This document shows positions 40,308 through 49,784 of a stretch of 64,000 nt of DNA, piece after piece. A program made the position numbers and the translations under genes. The notes beneath the pieces were generated by a model, which did not search any database, had not been told where the DNA came from, and saw only the letters and a program-made list of their open reading frames with translations. The stretch spans positions 1-64,000 of the forward strand of contig JAAYYU010000027.1 of the NCBI GenBank assembly GCA_012515235.1, in the 5' to 3' direction. The stretch comes from Candidatus Anammoximicrobium sp. (lineage in GTDB: Bacteria > Planctomycetota > Planctomycetia > Pirellulales > Pirellulaceae). Position 1 is the first letter of the stretch. The number at the start of each line of letters is the position of its first letter.

Positions 40308-40762
40308 CGCGGGGGCGTTGGCAAAAATGCCCGCAGAGGCCAAAAGCGCTGCCTGACGGACACTGCCTGCCAGCCCCAAACGGGAAATGGGTATGTCGTG
40401 TTGCTGTTCCTGATCGCATACTTGCACAACAGGGGGTCAGGCTTACAGAATTCAATTCTGGCCGATGGCGGGTCCAGCGATAGGCAACGACATGGCTCGG
40501 CCAAAATTGAATTCTGTAAGCCTGACCCCAGCGCCGAGTTGGGTGGGTAATCCCTCTTGTCAGGTTTCCGCTGCCGCGGATCCGGCCTTTTTGTCAGGGC
40601 TGGACGAAACGCAAGAGCGACCTCTTGGCGGAGGCCCCCAAAGCACGCGCGGCTGACGGCAACGGCGGGCAACCCCGTGGCAGGCGGGACCCCGTGAGCG
40701 TACAATCGCGGCACACGCCGTTCGAGAGAACCATGTCACACCCTGGGAGAAGGAGACCCGCG
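40308..40762. other. Intergenic region containing a long inverted repeat
   Basis: 455 bases between the dehydrogenase and the Gfo/Idh/MocA gene. It contains the 97-bp palindromic element at 40433-40529. A TACAAT at 40701-40706 could be a -10 element for the next gene, but no good -35 lies 16-18 bases before it. No gene recognised. Confidence 0.6.
40433..40529. repeat. 97-bp near-perfect inverted repeat (REP/MITE-like)
   Basis: Arms of 31 bp (40433-40463 and 40499-40529) are reverse complements with a single mismatch, around a 35-base loop. The arm begins GGGGTCAGGCTTACAG. Arms this long and matched are typical of REP-like or MITE-like mobile hairpins. It is not followed by a T-run and is far longer than a terminator. 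No transposase gene is near. Confidence 0.8.
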
Positions 40763-42130
40763 ATGCGGCCATCGTTTCACGCCCGCAAGAGCCGACGGAA
40801 CTTCCTGAAGAGCGCGGGGGCAGCCGCACTGGCCCCGTTGGCGCCTCGCATCCTCCCGGCCTCGGCCCTCGGCGCCGACGGCGCCACGCCGCCCAGCGAG
40901 CGGATTTCGCTGGGTCTGATCGGCATCGGCATGGTTGGGCAGGGGCATCTGCGCGGCTTCCTGAGCGCGGCGGATGTCCAGGTGGTCGCCGTGTGCGACG
41001 TCGACCGCTGGCGGCGGGAAAACGCTCAATCCACGACCGAACAGGCGTATGCCGAGCGTCGGACCAGCGGCACGTATCGGGGGTGCGCCGCCTACCTCGA
41101 CCTCCGCGAACTGCTGGCCCGCGACGATCTCGACGCGGTGTTCATCGCCACCGGCGACCGCTGGCACGGCGTCGCCACGGTGATGGCCGCCAAGGCGGGG
41201 AAGGACGTGTACGTCGAGAAGCCGATCTCGCTGACGGTCGCCGAAGCCCGGGCGATGGTCCGGGCCGTGCGCCGCTATGACCGCGTCTGCCAGTGCGGGT
41301 TGCAGCAGCGATCGACCCGCGAATTCCGCCTGGCCTGCCAATTGGTCCGCGACGGAGCGATCGGCAAGATCCAGGAGGTCTACGTCCCCGGACCAGGCAC
41401 CAGCCGGGACGTCAACCTGCCGGCCGAACCGGTCCCCGACAGCCTGGACTGGGACCTGTGGCTCGGGCCGTCCCCATGGCGGCCCTTCAACCACCGCTTT
41501 GTGTACTTGGGCAAGCCGCTGAACGTCGTCCCGTGGGACTTCTGCCGCGACTTTGGCGGAGGCAGTTTGACCAGCGGCACCGTCCACGCGTTCGACGTGG
41601 TGCAATGGGGGCTGGGCATCGATCACGCGGGGCCGTTCGAGGTGATTCCGCCCGCCGCCGGCATCTTTCCCGACTTGACCTACAGGTACCCTGACGGCGT
41701 GCTGCTGCGGGTCGTGCCCGGCCGCCTGGACCCCAAGAAGCACGCCATCCCCCAAGGTTGGGACGCCAACACGCCGCTGCACTCCTTCGGCGCGTTGTTC
41801 GTGGGCGAGCGGGGCTGGATCGACGTGGGCCGGGAGGGCTACCTCCGGTCGTTCCCCGCCGACTTGATCAAGAACTACCCGGCGGACTACGAGCCACTGA
41901 TCGCCGGAGAAAGCCACCACCGCAACTGGTTCAACGCCATCCGCTCCCGCAACCGACCGGCCTGTGACGTCGCCGTGGGCTGCCAGTCGACGATCGTCTC
42001 CCACCTGGGCTGTATCGCCTACTGGACCGGCCGCGCGTTGAAGTGGGACCCGGCCGCCGAGCAATTCCTGGGCGACGACGAAGCCAACCGCTTGCTCTTC
42101 CGAGCGCTGCGCGAACCGTGGCGAGTGTGA
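40763..42130 (+). CDS. Tat-exported Gfo/Idh/MocA family oxidoreductase
   Basis: 455 residues from ATG 40763, preceded by AAGGAG about eight bases upstream; an in-frame ATG at 40733 lacks a ribosome site. Residues 10-14 read RRNFL followed by a hydrophobic Ala-rich stretch, a twin-arginine signal. The NAD(P)-binding fold has GLIGIGMVGQGH then VVAVCDVD, and the signature EKP motif in VYVEKPIS. The C-terminal beta-sheet domain includes VPWDFCRDFGGGSL and HAFDVVQW. The family oxidises or reduces sugars and cyclitols; Tat export suits a cofactor bound before export. The gene is flanked by palindromic repeats on both sides and precedes a sugar-type symporter. Substrate unknown. Confidence 0.85.
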   Translation: MRPSFHARKSRRNFLKSAGAAALAPLAPRILPASALGADGATPPSERISLGLIGIGMVGQGHLRGFLSAADVQVVAVCDVDRWRRENAQSTTEQAYAERRTSGTYRGCAAYLDLRELLARDDLDAVFIATGDRWHGVATVMAAKAGKDVYVEKPISLTVAEARAMVRAVRRYDRVCQCGLQQRSTREFRLACQLVRDGAIGKIQEVYVPGPGTSRDVNLPAEPVPDSLDWDLWLGPSPWRPFNHRFVYLGKPLNVVPWDFCRDFGGGSLTSGTVHAFDVVQWGLGIDHAGPFEVIPPAAGIFPDLTYRYPDGVLLRVVPGRLDPKKHAIPQGWDANTPLHSFGALFVGERGWIDVGREGYLRSFPADLIKNYPADYEPLIAGESHHRNWFNAIRSRNRPACDVAVGCQSTIVSHLGCIAYWTGRALKWDPAAEQFLGDDEANRLLFRALREPWRV

Positions 42131-42823
42131 TCCGTCTGCCGGCTTGGAAACTCGCCGACGGCTCCTATTCCCGGTTTTCGGCCAGCCCTCGTCCCCGCCA
42201 CGCGCCCTCTCGGGCCACCACGCTGCTCGCCAGCGTGGAGCCATGTTCTGAACCAGCCCCCGTCCCCGCCCCGCGCCCTCTCGGGCCACCACGCTGCTCG
42301 CCAGCGTGGAGCGGTGTTCAAGACCAGATATCTGCACGAAATCGGCTGCTTCGCCACCACGCTGCTTGCCAGCGTGGAGCGGTGTTCAAGATGCTGGACT
42401 CAGTGGCTGGACGACGGCTCGGGCTGGGCCGACGGCTGGTGCTGAACATGGCTCCACGCTGGCAGGCAGCGTGGTGGCCGAAGTTCGGGAAGTTATTTCG
42501 GCCACCGTTGCTGGGATGGTCGGCAATAGACACGGGACAGTTATTTCTCGAACGATGCTAAACGAAGTACAGGCCCGCCGTTGAATTTGACGACGCCAAG
42601 ACATGACCGTTGTCCAAACAGGCCGCTATCGGCACGACAAGGGCAAAGAGAGAACACGGTGTTCGGCGTGGCCCGCCACAACGAGACCGAGGAGAGACTC
42701 GTCGTCTACCGCCAGGAAAAAAAGCGGACGGGCACCTCGCGGTGGCCGTCTTTCCTGGAGTTTCTCCAACGCAACTCGGAGCCCGTCGCCTTTTTTCAAC
42801 AAGCTGCTGGGAGAAGGATGTCC
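42131..42823. other. Long intergenic region with REP-like hairpins
   Basis: 693 bases between the oxidoreductase and the symporter. The first half is occupied by the hairpin repeats at 42182-42478. The remainder has no gene with a ribosome site or recognisable protein; open frames through it are repeat-derived or upstream extensions of the symporter frame. Confidence 0.65.
42182..42478. repeat. Four copies of a 35-bp hairpin element, two within a 71-bp tandem repeat
   Basis: Copies lie at 42214-42248, 42285-42319 and 42353-42387 in direct orientation, and at 42444-42478 inverted. Each contains CCACGCTG and CAGCGTGG around a short loop, so each can fold alone. The first two sit in a 71-bp tandem duplication (42182-42252, 42253-42323). 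Non-coding, REP-like; function unknown. No other copy was noticed in this window. Confidence 0.8.
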
Positions 42824-44356
42824 ATGAATCTGGCCGTGTTCGATATCGTGGTCTTTCTGGCCTTTTTTGCGGTCGTCCTTGCGGTAAGCTTGTTCCAAAG
42901 CCGCAGGGAGGCCAACAGCGAGGACTACTTCCTGGCCGGGCGTGGTCTGCCTTGGCCGCTGATTGGCTTGTCCGTCGTGGCCGCGAACATCTCGACAGAA
43001 CAGTTCGTCGGCATGGCCGGGCAAGGGGCAGGATCCGTGGGACTGGCGGTCAGCAACTGGCAACTGGTCGGCTCGGTGGGCATCGTCTTGATTGCCTTCA
43101 CCTTGCTGCCGCGTTTTCTGCGGGCGGGCATCTACACCATGCCCGAGTATCTTGAATACCGCTACAACGCTGCGGCCCGCGCCATCATGGCGGTCATGAC
43201 GGCCGCGATCTATGTGGCCGTTCTGTTGACCGCCGTGCTGTACTCCGGCGGGCTGACCCTGCGGACGATCTTCGGCCTCAATCTGCACGCCGGCGTGTGG
43301 ATGATCGGCGCCATTGCCGCCCTGTACACGGTCTGGGGGGGATTGAAAGCCGTGGCCTGGGCCGACCTGTTCCAGGGTTTGGGGCTGTTGATCAGCGGAT
43401 TGCTGACGTTCGCACTCGGCCTGCGCGCCTGCGGAGGCTGGACATCGTTTGCCACGGCCAATGCCGACCAACTGCACATGATCCTGCCCGCCGACCATCC
43501 GGATCTGCCCTGGACGGGCGTGGCGGCCGGGATGTGGATCGTCATCATCTACTACACCGGCTTGAACCAGTTCATTGTCCAGCGCAACCTGGCGGCGAAG
43601 AGTCTGCGGGACGGCCAGCTTGGCGTGATCTTTGCCGGGGCGCTGTGGTTGCTGGTTCCTTTTGCCATCGTCATGCCCGGCATGATGAGCCGCCAGCTGT
43701 ACGCGTCAGAACTGCCCACCCCTGATGCGGCCTTCCCGACGCTGATCAAGAATCTGGTCCCTTGCGGCATGCGCGGATTCACGTTCGCGGCCCTTGCGGG
43801 GGCGGTGGTAAGCTCGCTGGCCTCCATGCTGAATTCGGCCTCAGCGATCGTGACCATGGACATCTACCAGCGGATGATCCATCGCAGCGCTCCGCAGACG
43901 CGACTGGTCTGGATCGGGCGTCTGACGACGGGCGTGTTTGTCGTGCTCGGCTGCCTGTTGGCTCCCGCATTGGACGACCCGGATCTCGGTGGCGTGTTCC
44001 AGTTCATCCAGCAGTTCCAGGGCTACATCTGGCCCGGAGTCGTGGCCGTCTTCCTGCTGGGATTCGTGTTGAAACGAGCGCCGCCGGCCGCCGCCGTCGC
44101 TGCCCTGCTGGCGGGACCGGTATTCTACGGCCTGTTTCAACAGTGGACACCGGGCGTTCATTTCCTGATTCAGGTGCTGTTCAGCTTTGTCCTGGCCTGC
44201 CTGGTGATGGTGGTTATCACCCTGATCAAACCGCTGGAGGCCCCGCGCAGGCTGCCGGAGCGCGCGGAGATGAGACAGGCGACCGAACCGATCGTCAAGC
44301 TCATGGGCGCCCTGGTCATTGCTGCCGTGGCGCTGTTCTATTTCCTTTTTCGTTAG
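42824..44356 (+). CDS. Sodium:solute symporter (SSS family), sugar-type
   Basis: 510 residues from ATG 42824, with GAGAAGG seven bases upstream; the ATG at 42818 overlaps that site. The protein is hydrophobic throughout, with about 13 predicted membrane segments. Family landmarks are SEDYFLAGRGLPW in the first loop, ISTEQFVGMAGQG in the second segment, LRAGIYTMPEYLEYRYN, and VVSSLASMLNSASAIVTMDIY in the sodium-site region. These match SGLT-like transporters that take up sugars or related compounds with sodium. Its position beside a Gfo/Idh/MocA oxidoreductase and a GH106-like hydrolase suggests import of a sugar breakdown product; the substrate is not determinable. The frame continues upstream to 42581 but without start signals. 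Confidence 0.87.
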   Translation: MNLAVFDIVVFLAFFAVVLAVSLFQSRREANSEDYFLAGRGLPWPLIGLSVVAANISTEQFVGMAGQGAGSVGLAVSNWQLVGSVGIVLIAFTLLPRFLRAGIYTMPEYLEYRYNAAARAIMAVMTAAIYVAVLLTAVLYSGGLTLRTIFGLNLHAGVWMIGAIAALYTVWGGLKAVAWADLFQGLGLLISGLLTFALGLRACGGWTSFATANADQLHMILPADHPDLPWTGVAAGMWIVIIYYTGLNQFIVQRNLAAKSLRDGQLGVIFAGALWLLVPFAIVMPGMMSRQLYASELPTPDAAFPTLIKNLVPCGMRGFTFAALAGAVVSSLASMLNSASAIVTMDIYQRMIHRSAPQTRLVWIGRLTTGVFVVLGCLLAPALDDPDLGGVFQFIQQFQGYIWPGVVAVFLLGFVLKRAPPAAAVAALLAGPVFYGLFQQWTPGVHFLIQVLFSFVLACLVMVVITLIKPLEAPRRLPERAEMRQATEPIVKLMGALVIAAVALFYFLFR

Positions 44357-44360
44357 CACC

Positions 44361-44391
44361 GGGGGAATCGAGAAAGTTCTCGAGATCTCCC
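44361..44391. terminator. Possible bidirectional terminator between convergent genes
   Basis: CGAGAA and TTCTCG form a short stem with outer G/C-rich pairing (GGGGG with CTCCC). It lies between the stop codons of two convergent genes. It lacks a strong T-run, so this is tentative. Confidence 0.4.
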
Positions 44392-44440
44392 GCGTTCACC
44401 CCGATCCCATTCTGTTTTCCGCGTCGTGCCCCCGATCCGT

Positions 44441-47400
44441 TCACGGGGCAAGATTCAGCAGCGCGAACGGCTCGAACAGGCCGTAGCCCAGCGCGTGGTA
44501 GGCGCTGCCGGGGGGCGGGCCGTGATCGGGGGCTTGCTGGAACATGCGGGGCCAGGCGCTGCCGGCGACCGCGCCGGCGTGGTGTGGGCCCAGGGTGTTC
44601 TTGAGCGTGCCGATCACGACGACTTCGACGGCGTTGTCGCCGCTGCGCACCGCGTCGGTCACGTCGACTTCCCACGGTTGCGAAACGAGATGGCCGCACA
44701 GCCGGCCGTTGACAATCACTTTGGCCACGCTGCCGTGCCAGCGCGGAACGCTGACCCGGTACCGCCCGGCGACGGTGTCCACGCGGAACGACTGCCGATA
44801 GGCGACGCCGGACGCGTAGAACGGCATCCCCTGCTGGTTCCAGCCGACGGCGGCTTCGCCCAATCCGCTGCCGTCGACCAGGTGGACCGCCCGGCGGTCG
44901 AAGCCGCCGGGGGAGACCAGTTCGCTGGAGACCGAGTGGATTGTGGCGCCTTCGACCAGCGCGGCCTTGCCGCTCGGTTCCGCCGCCCGGAACCGGACCT
45001 CGCCCAGGCCGACAAAGGCATTGCCCCGGCTGCCGTCGGCGGTCGGGAACGTCACGCCGTCGTGGTTCGAGAGAATCGTGAACTTGACGTAACGGACCGG
45101 CCGGCCGGGCAGGGGCAGCGTCTGGGCAAAGGCCGTCTTGGCTCCGACAGGTCCGCCGGGGCCGCGCGCCAGTTCGGCCGTGCTCAGGCGGGACGTGTCG
45201 CCCGCGAAATCGGGCGTGGTGGAACCATGGATTTCCAGCTTCTTCACGCCCCGGTTGGGAAGCGCGGATTCGTTGTAGTTCCAGACTTCGATCGCGGCCA
45301 AATTGACGGTCCGGCCGAGATCGAAGACCACGGCGGGCGTCCCGTCGTTGCCTGCCTTGGCCGCCGGGTCGCGCTGGAAGCCGATGCCCGAAGTCAGCCA
45401 GGCGACGCCTTCGATGTCGGTCGAGTGGGCCACGCCCTTGGCAAGCGACGGGGCGGACGGCGGGGAGATCACGAAGCCGGCCGACGCCGGACGGAGCGCA
45501 AAGTCGCCCAGGACGAACGCCGCGGCGATCTCGTGATGCATGGTGAACGGCCGGGCTTTGAGCGTGACCGCGTTCTCGCCCGCCTTGGCCGCCGCGGTGA
45601 CGTCGATCCGGCCGAACGCCTTGTCGAGCCACCACGCGTCCTTGGCCGCGGTGATCGGCGTGCCGTTGCATGTCATCGCATACAGGTCGGGCCGCTCGAT
45701 GACGATTTCCAGCGGTTGGGGCACCGGGCCGTCGATCGTAAAGCGGTACGTGACCTCAAAGCCGCTGTCGGGCGGGAACGTCTTGGAGATCAATTCGTCC
45801 TTGTACTGCACGGCACTGTTCCACGGGTTGCGTGGCAGCCCGTTTTTCTGCCACGCCAACTGGTTGGCGCGATTGTAGTACAGACGCTGGTGGGTCTCGC
45901 CGCCGGCCGTGATATCGACGTAGTCGAGCGTGAGCACGTTGGGCGCGATGCGGGCGATTTGCAGCGGCCCCTGCGGCGCGATCGGCGTTGCCTTTTCCAC
46001 CGCAACCGGGCCCGGCTCGCCGGGCTTGCCGCTCAAAAACAGCAGCAGACTGCCGCACCGCGGCAGGTCGAACGCGACCTTTGCCGCTCCGTTTTCGATC
46101 GCGAACGGGTGGGCGCTGACAGCCCCGGTGAACAAGTCCCACTTCTGCACGCTCTTGGCCTGGGCCTCGACAAAGCCCTGCGACGGGGCGTCGAGGCTGG
46201 TGTTGACCAGCAGCAGCAAGTGTCCGTCGGCCAGTTGCCGGCGGTGATGGAAGAGGATGCCCTGGTCGCCGGCCGCGCGGCGGATCGCGCAGCGGTCCAG
46301 GCCCAGCACGGGCACGAGCATTTCCGTGGCGCGGCCCGGATCGACCTGCGTCCAGCCGGGGCTGGCGGCCAGTTTCGCGCCGCGGCCCGACGGGCGGCCG
46401 TCGACCAGCGCCGGCGGCGGGCCGCAGGACAGGATCTGCAAGCCGCTGGCGGCCGCTTCCTCCAGCAGCTTCATCGTCTCGCTGCGGAGCGTTTCGGTCA
46501 GCGGCGGCAGGACGACGGTCGTGTACTCCCGCCGGCCGACGGCGAATCGGAACGACTCGCCGATCTGCCGGCCGCCGATCCGCGCCTCGTCGCGCGCCAC
46601 GCGGCCGTGGCGTGCGATCACGTCCTCGCAGCCGATGTCGTATTCCACCTGCGCCCGTTCAAAGCCCAGCAACAGGTCGAAGAACGTCCTGCCGATTTCG
46701 CCCAGGTGGGCGGCGTGGGTCGCATCGAACTGGTACATCCACGCCGTAGTCGTCGGCTCGATTACCAGGATCCGGTTCCGCTGCTGGCCCAGCGACATCG
46801 CCGCCGACAGCCGCGTGAGGTATTGGGCCATGACGTGGTACGAATCCCACCACGGCTCGTGGTACGAGAACGACTGCGGGTGGTCGGCCTTGCGGGCGCC
46901 GCGGAGCGTGATGTAGGACAGGTGTTCGTCAAAGAAATTCACCCCCAGCACGCCCAGCCAGTCGGCGATCCGTTTCATGTCCTCGAACCGCAAGTCCCAG
47001 CCGCCGGCGCCGTACACTTCGCACAGGTACCGCTCGCGGCCGAGCTGATTGCACAGGCTTTGCACTTCCCGGACAAACCGCACGTTGCCGAACTGGGCGT
47101 GCGTGTCCTCGCGGTACTGGTTCATCAGGCAGTCGATGGCGGGGATTTGCTGCCAGGCGCTCATCGCCATGTTGTCGGTCACCCCGATACAGTTGGGCCA
47201 TTCGTGGTCCCAGTAGTGGCCCGTGAAGGCCAGGCCGCGGTTCTCGCACCACGTGGAATACGGCTTGGCCCAATGCTCGATGAACTGTTCCAGGACCACC
47301 TGGAAGTAATCGTGGCGGACGCGTTTCCAATCGCCGACGGGCCGGGCGAGACTGGGCAGGTGATCCAGCAGGCTATAGCCCCACCGCCGCTGGAATTCGG

Positions 47401-48181
47401 CGGGCAGCCGGTCGGTCCAGGGCAGTCCGCCGGCCGGCCGCACGTTGGGCTCGTCGGTGAACGCGCCCAGCACCCGCTTGCCGAACTGGTCGCCGACGTG
47501 TTTCTCGTAGGCGTCGAGCGTCACTTCCAGGAATTTTTCCGTGACGCCGGGATACATCAGATCGACATAGCAGCGGTCGCCGTGCCACGGCGAATCCTTG
47601 GCCCGCACGACCGACGCCACCACGTAGCGTCCCTCGGGCGGCAACTGGCCGCCGCGGAGCCTTTCGGTGATGTTCTCGCACGTGTCGCCGGTGCGGCGGT
47701 ACACGGCGAGCGTGTCGGGGCCGATCCTCGGCGGCTGCTTCTCGTCGCGGAACACCAGGCCGCGGCCGCGCGATTCGGGCATCCGTTCGGGCACGTGCCC
47801 GCCGGCAAACCCGGAAGGATACGAGTTCTCGTCGTAGATCCACACGTTCATGTCAAGCTTCTCGGCCTCGTCCAACGCCACGCGCCACAGCCGGAACCAT
47901 TCGTCACTCAGGTAGGGCGTCATCAGGCCGGGCCGCGGGTGAACGAAGACCTGCCGGACCCGCTGGCCCGCCAGATCGCGCAGCGTGCCGCGGATCTGCG
48001 CATCGGTCAGCAGGTCGTTCCAGACCCACAGCGGGGCCGTGGCGTACTGGCGCGGCGGGTCGGCAAAGATCGTCCGGGCCGCGGCGGAATCGAGCGTCTG
48101 TTCCGCGGCCTCAGCGGCGGCGGCCGACAGGACGGCGGCCAGGCAGAGACAGGTCCAGGAAGCACTTAGCAGCCGTTTCAT
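44441..48181 (-). CDS. Exported large GH106-like glycosidase (alpha-L-rhamnosidase type)
   Basis: 1,246 residues from ATG 48181, with AAGGA about ten bases upstream. Signal peptide MKRLLSASW... ending near AAEAAE (residues about 1-27). Residues about 45-130 carry the signature of large GH106-type enzymes: PLWVWNDLLTDAQI, FVHPRPG near residue 77 and WIYDENSYPSGFAGG near residue 113. The middle part continues a TIM-barrel-like region, with GHYWDHEWPN and a later IEPTTTAWMYQFD. The C-terminal 400 residues are beta-sandwich modules, including a galactose-binding-like end with VIVNGRLCGHLV. Family assignment is by motif; GH2 or GH78 relatives are the alternatives. It is convergent with the symporter gene, and probably removes terminal deoxy-sugars from complex polysaccharides. 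Confidence 0.7.
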   Translation of the reverse strand: MKRLLSASWTCLCLAAVLSAAAAEAAEQTLDSAAARTIFADPPRQYATAPLWVWNDLLTDAQIRGTLRDLAGQRVRQVFVHPRPGLMTPYLSDEWFRLWRVALDEAEKLDMNVWIYDENSYPSGFAGGHVPERMPESRGRGLVFRDEKQPPRIGPDTLAVYRRTGDTCENITERLRGGQLPPEGRYVVASVVRAKDSPWHGDRCYVDLMYPGVTEKFLEVTLDAYEKHVGDQFGKRVLGAFTDEPNVRPAGGLPWTDRLPAEFQRRWGYSLLDHLPSLARPVGDWKRVRHDYFQVVLEQFIEHWAKPYSTWCENRGLAFTGHYWDHEWPNCIGVTDNMAMSAWQQIPAIDCLMNQYREDTHAQFGNVRFVREVQSLCNQLGRERYLCEVYGAGGWDLRFEDMKRIADWLGVLGVNFFDEHLSYITLRGARKADHPQSFSYHEPWWDSYHVMAQYLTRLSAAMSLGQQRNRILVIEPTTTAWMYQFDATHAAHLGEIGRTFFDLLLGFERAQVEYDIGCEDVIARHGRVARDEARIGGRQIGESFRFAVGRREYTTVVLPPLTETLRSETMKLLEEAAASGLQILSCGPPPALVDGRPSGRGAKLAASPGWTQVDPGRATEMLVPVLGLDRCAIRRAAGDQGILFHHRRQLADGHLLLLVNTSLDAPSQGFVEAQAKSVQKWDLFTGAVSAHPFAIENGAAKVAFDLPRCGSLLLFLSGKPGEPGPVAVEKATPIAPQGPLQIARIAPNVLTLDYVDITAGGETHQRLYYNRANQLAWQKNGLPRNPWNSAVQYKDELISKTFPPDSGFEVTYRFTIDGPVPQPLEIVIERPDLYAMTCNGTPITAAKDAWWLDKAFGRIDVTAAAKAGENAVTLKARPFTMHHEIAAAFVLGDFALRPASAGFVISPPSAPSLAKGVAHSTDIEGVAWLTSGIGFQRDPAAKAGNDGTPAVVFDLGRTVNLAAIEVWNYNESALPNRGVKKLEIHGSTTPDFAGDTSRLSTAELARGPGGPVGAKTAFAQTLPLPGRPVRYVKFTILSNHDGVTFPTADGSRGNAFVGLGEVRFRAAEPSGKAALVEGATIHSVSSELVSPGGFDRRAVHLVDGSGLGEAAVGWNQQGMPFYASGVAYRQSFRVDTVAGRYRVSVPRWHGSVAKVIVNGRLCGHLVSQPWEVDVTDAVRSGDNAVEVVVIGTLKNTLGPHHAGAVAGSAWPRMFQQAPDHGPPPGSAYHALGYGLFEPFALLNLAP

Positions 48182-48653
48182 CAGCGTTGGTCCTTGAGTT
48201 GGAGTACGGGCAAAAACGCGGTCGGATCGATTCAACATGACGCTCGCTCCCCAATCGGCAGATCGGCAAGTCGGCGTCTTCTGGAGCCGGCTCCGAGGCA
48301 TCCGCAAACTCTGCTAGCAAGTCCTGAGCCAGCCGGACACCGGGGAGCGTCAGCGGCATCGCGAGGTCGATTCGCCCAACCGAAACGCGGACGGACGGCG
48401 TTGCTCGACTCGGTCCGGGGGCTGATTGCGACCGACGTGCCAGACGATTCCACGGCTCAGGATACCGCGAACGGATTGCATCGGCAAGTTGCCCCGATCG
48501 GCGAATGCTTGGGACTTCTGGCCTCGGACGCCGCCAGAACTGAGGTTGTGTCGCTGCCAGCAGTCGCGATACAATCGCCACCCCCGGATCAGGGTCTGCG
48601 CTGTCGGCATCGCCCGGACGCGCGACCGAGGCTGTCAGGAAAGGAGTCCGTCC
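48182..48653. other. Divergent intergenic region between the GH106-like and SYLF genes
   Basis: 472 bases. A plus-strand promoter candidate lies at 48546-48575. No convincing minus-strand promoter, gene or repeat was seen in the rest. Confidence 0.6.
48546..48575 (+). promoter_or_regulatory. Candidate sigma-70 promoter of the SYLF gene
   Basis: TTGTGT (48546-48551) and TACAAT (48570-48575) are 18 bases apart, and the start codon follows 78 bases after the -10. Confidence 0.5.
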
Positions 48654-49784
48654 GTGTCGAAACAAGGCCGACCATTTACTTCCCTGTTTCTGTTGCTGGC
48701 AGGTCTCGTCCCCGCTGCGTCGCTGGGGGCCCAATCGCAGCCGGAGGCCACGGTCGAGGAAACCGTGCGCGTGCTGAATGAGATCATGGCGATCCCCGCC
48801 AAGCAGATTCCGCAGGCCATGTTGGCCAACGCGCAGGGTCTGGCCATTGTGCCCAACATCGTCAAGGGCGGATTCGTCGTCGGCGTCCGGTATGGCAGAG
48901 GCGTGGTCGTGGTCCGCGATGCGGCGGGGGTTTGGCAGCCGCCGACGTTCGTCACGTTGACCGGCGGCAGCCTGGGTTGGCAGGCCGGAATTCAGGCCTC
49001 GGATTTGATCCTGGTATTCAGGACCCAGAAGAGCGTCCAGGGCCTGATGAACGGCAAGTTCACCATCGGCGCGGATGCCGCTGCGGCGGCGGGGCCGGTG
49101 GGGCGTCAGGCGGCGGCGGCCACCGACGCACAGCTGAGCGCCGAAATCCTGTCCTACTCGCGCAGCCGCGGTCTGTTCGCGGGCGTCGCCTTGGATGGAA
49201 CGGCCATCCAGGTGGACATCGGCGCCAACCAGATGTTTTACCGTCAGGCGGGGCTGCCCCCTGCCGGTTCGGGGCTGCCGGCCAGCGCCCCACTGCCCCC
49301 GTCGGCGGTCCGGCTGATGAACGCAATCGTCCAGTACACCGGGGGCGCTTTGCCGGAGCAAATCGCGCCAGGTCCCGTCCCGGCCGCAGCGGGCGCCGTA
49401 GCTGCCGGTCCGCCGGCCGCCGCTCCCTCCGGGCCCCCGGACCTGAGCGCGGTCCAGACGGAGTTGGCCGGGCAATCCCAACAACTGCTGGGCATGCTGG
49501 ACGACAATTGGAAACGCTTCCTGGCCTTGCCTCCGGAGGCCGTCACGGGAAAGGGCCAGGTATCGCCCGCCGCCTTGACGGACGTGATTAGCCGCTACGA
49601 AGCGATCGTGCGGGATCCGCAGTATCAGGCGCTGACTCAACGCCCCGAATTCCGCGCCACCCTGGATTGCCTGCGGCGGTACCGGGAGCTGATCGCCGTC
49701 GTCCCGCAGCCGGCGCTCTTGCCGCCCCCTCCGCCCACCGTGCCGCAGACCGGCGCCGCGCCCGGACCGCTGCCGCGATACTGA
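48654..49784 (+). CDS. Secreted SYLF (YSC84-like) lipid-binding domain protein
   Basis: 376 residues. I chose GTG 48654 because AGGAAAGGAG lies eight bases before it and a signal peptide follows at once (FTSLFLLLAGLVPAASLGAQ). Residues about 30-195 are a SYLF/YSC84 domain: IPQAMLANAQGLAIVP, then GFVVGVRYGRGVVVVRD, LTGGSLGWQAGIQASDLILVF, a gap, and EILSYSRSRGLFAGVALDG. The family binds phosphoinositides or other lipids in eukaryotes; bacterial members are exported with unclear role. After a Pro/Ala/Gly-rich linker, residues about 260-350 form an amphipathic helical region. It stands alone between a divergent glycosidase and an LmbE-like gene 250 bases on. An in-frame extension to 48426 was rejected. 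Confidence 0.85.
   Translation: MSKQGRPFTSLFLLLAGLVPAASLGAQSQPEATVEETVRVLNEIMAIPAKQIPQAMLANAQGLAIVPNIVKGGFVVGVRYGRGVVVVRDAAGVWQPPTFVTLTGGSLGWQAGIQASDLILVFRTQKSVQGLMNGKFTIGADAAAAAGPVGRQAAAATDAQLSAEILSYSRSRGLFAGVALDGTAIQVDIGANQMFYRQAGLPPAGSGLPASAPLPPSAVRLMNAIVQYTGGALPEQIAPGPVPAAAGAVAAGPPAAAPSGPPDLSAVQTELAGQSQQLLGMLDDNWKRFLALPPEAVTGKGQVSPAALTDVISRYEAIVRDPQYQALTQRPEFRATLDCLRRYRELIAVVPQPALLPPPPPTVPQTGAAPGPLPRY

Noticed and set aside
40433..40529. Long palindrome as an intrinsic terminator of the dehydrogenase gene
   Set aside because: The stem is 31 bp, the loop is 35 bases and no T-run follows. It lies 125 bases past the stop.
42214..42478. 35-bp hairpin copies as a CRISPR array
   Set aside because: Only four copies, variable spacing, one inverted and no cas genes. 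They are better described as REP-like elements.
44426..48169. Plus-strand frame of 1,247 codons
   Set aside because: It is antisense to the GH106-like gene, which has a signal peptide, ribosome site and family motifs. The antisense translation has none of these.
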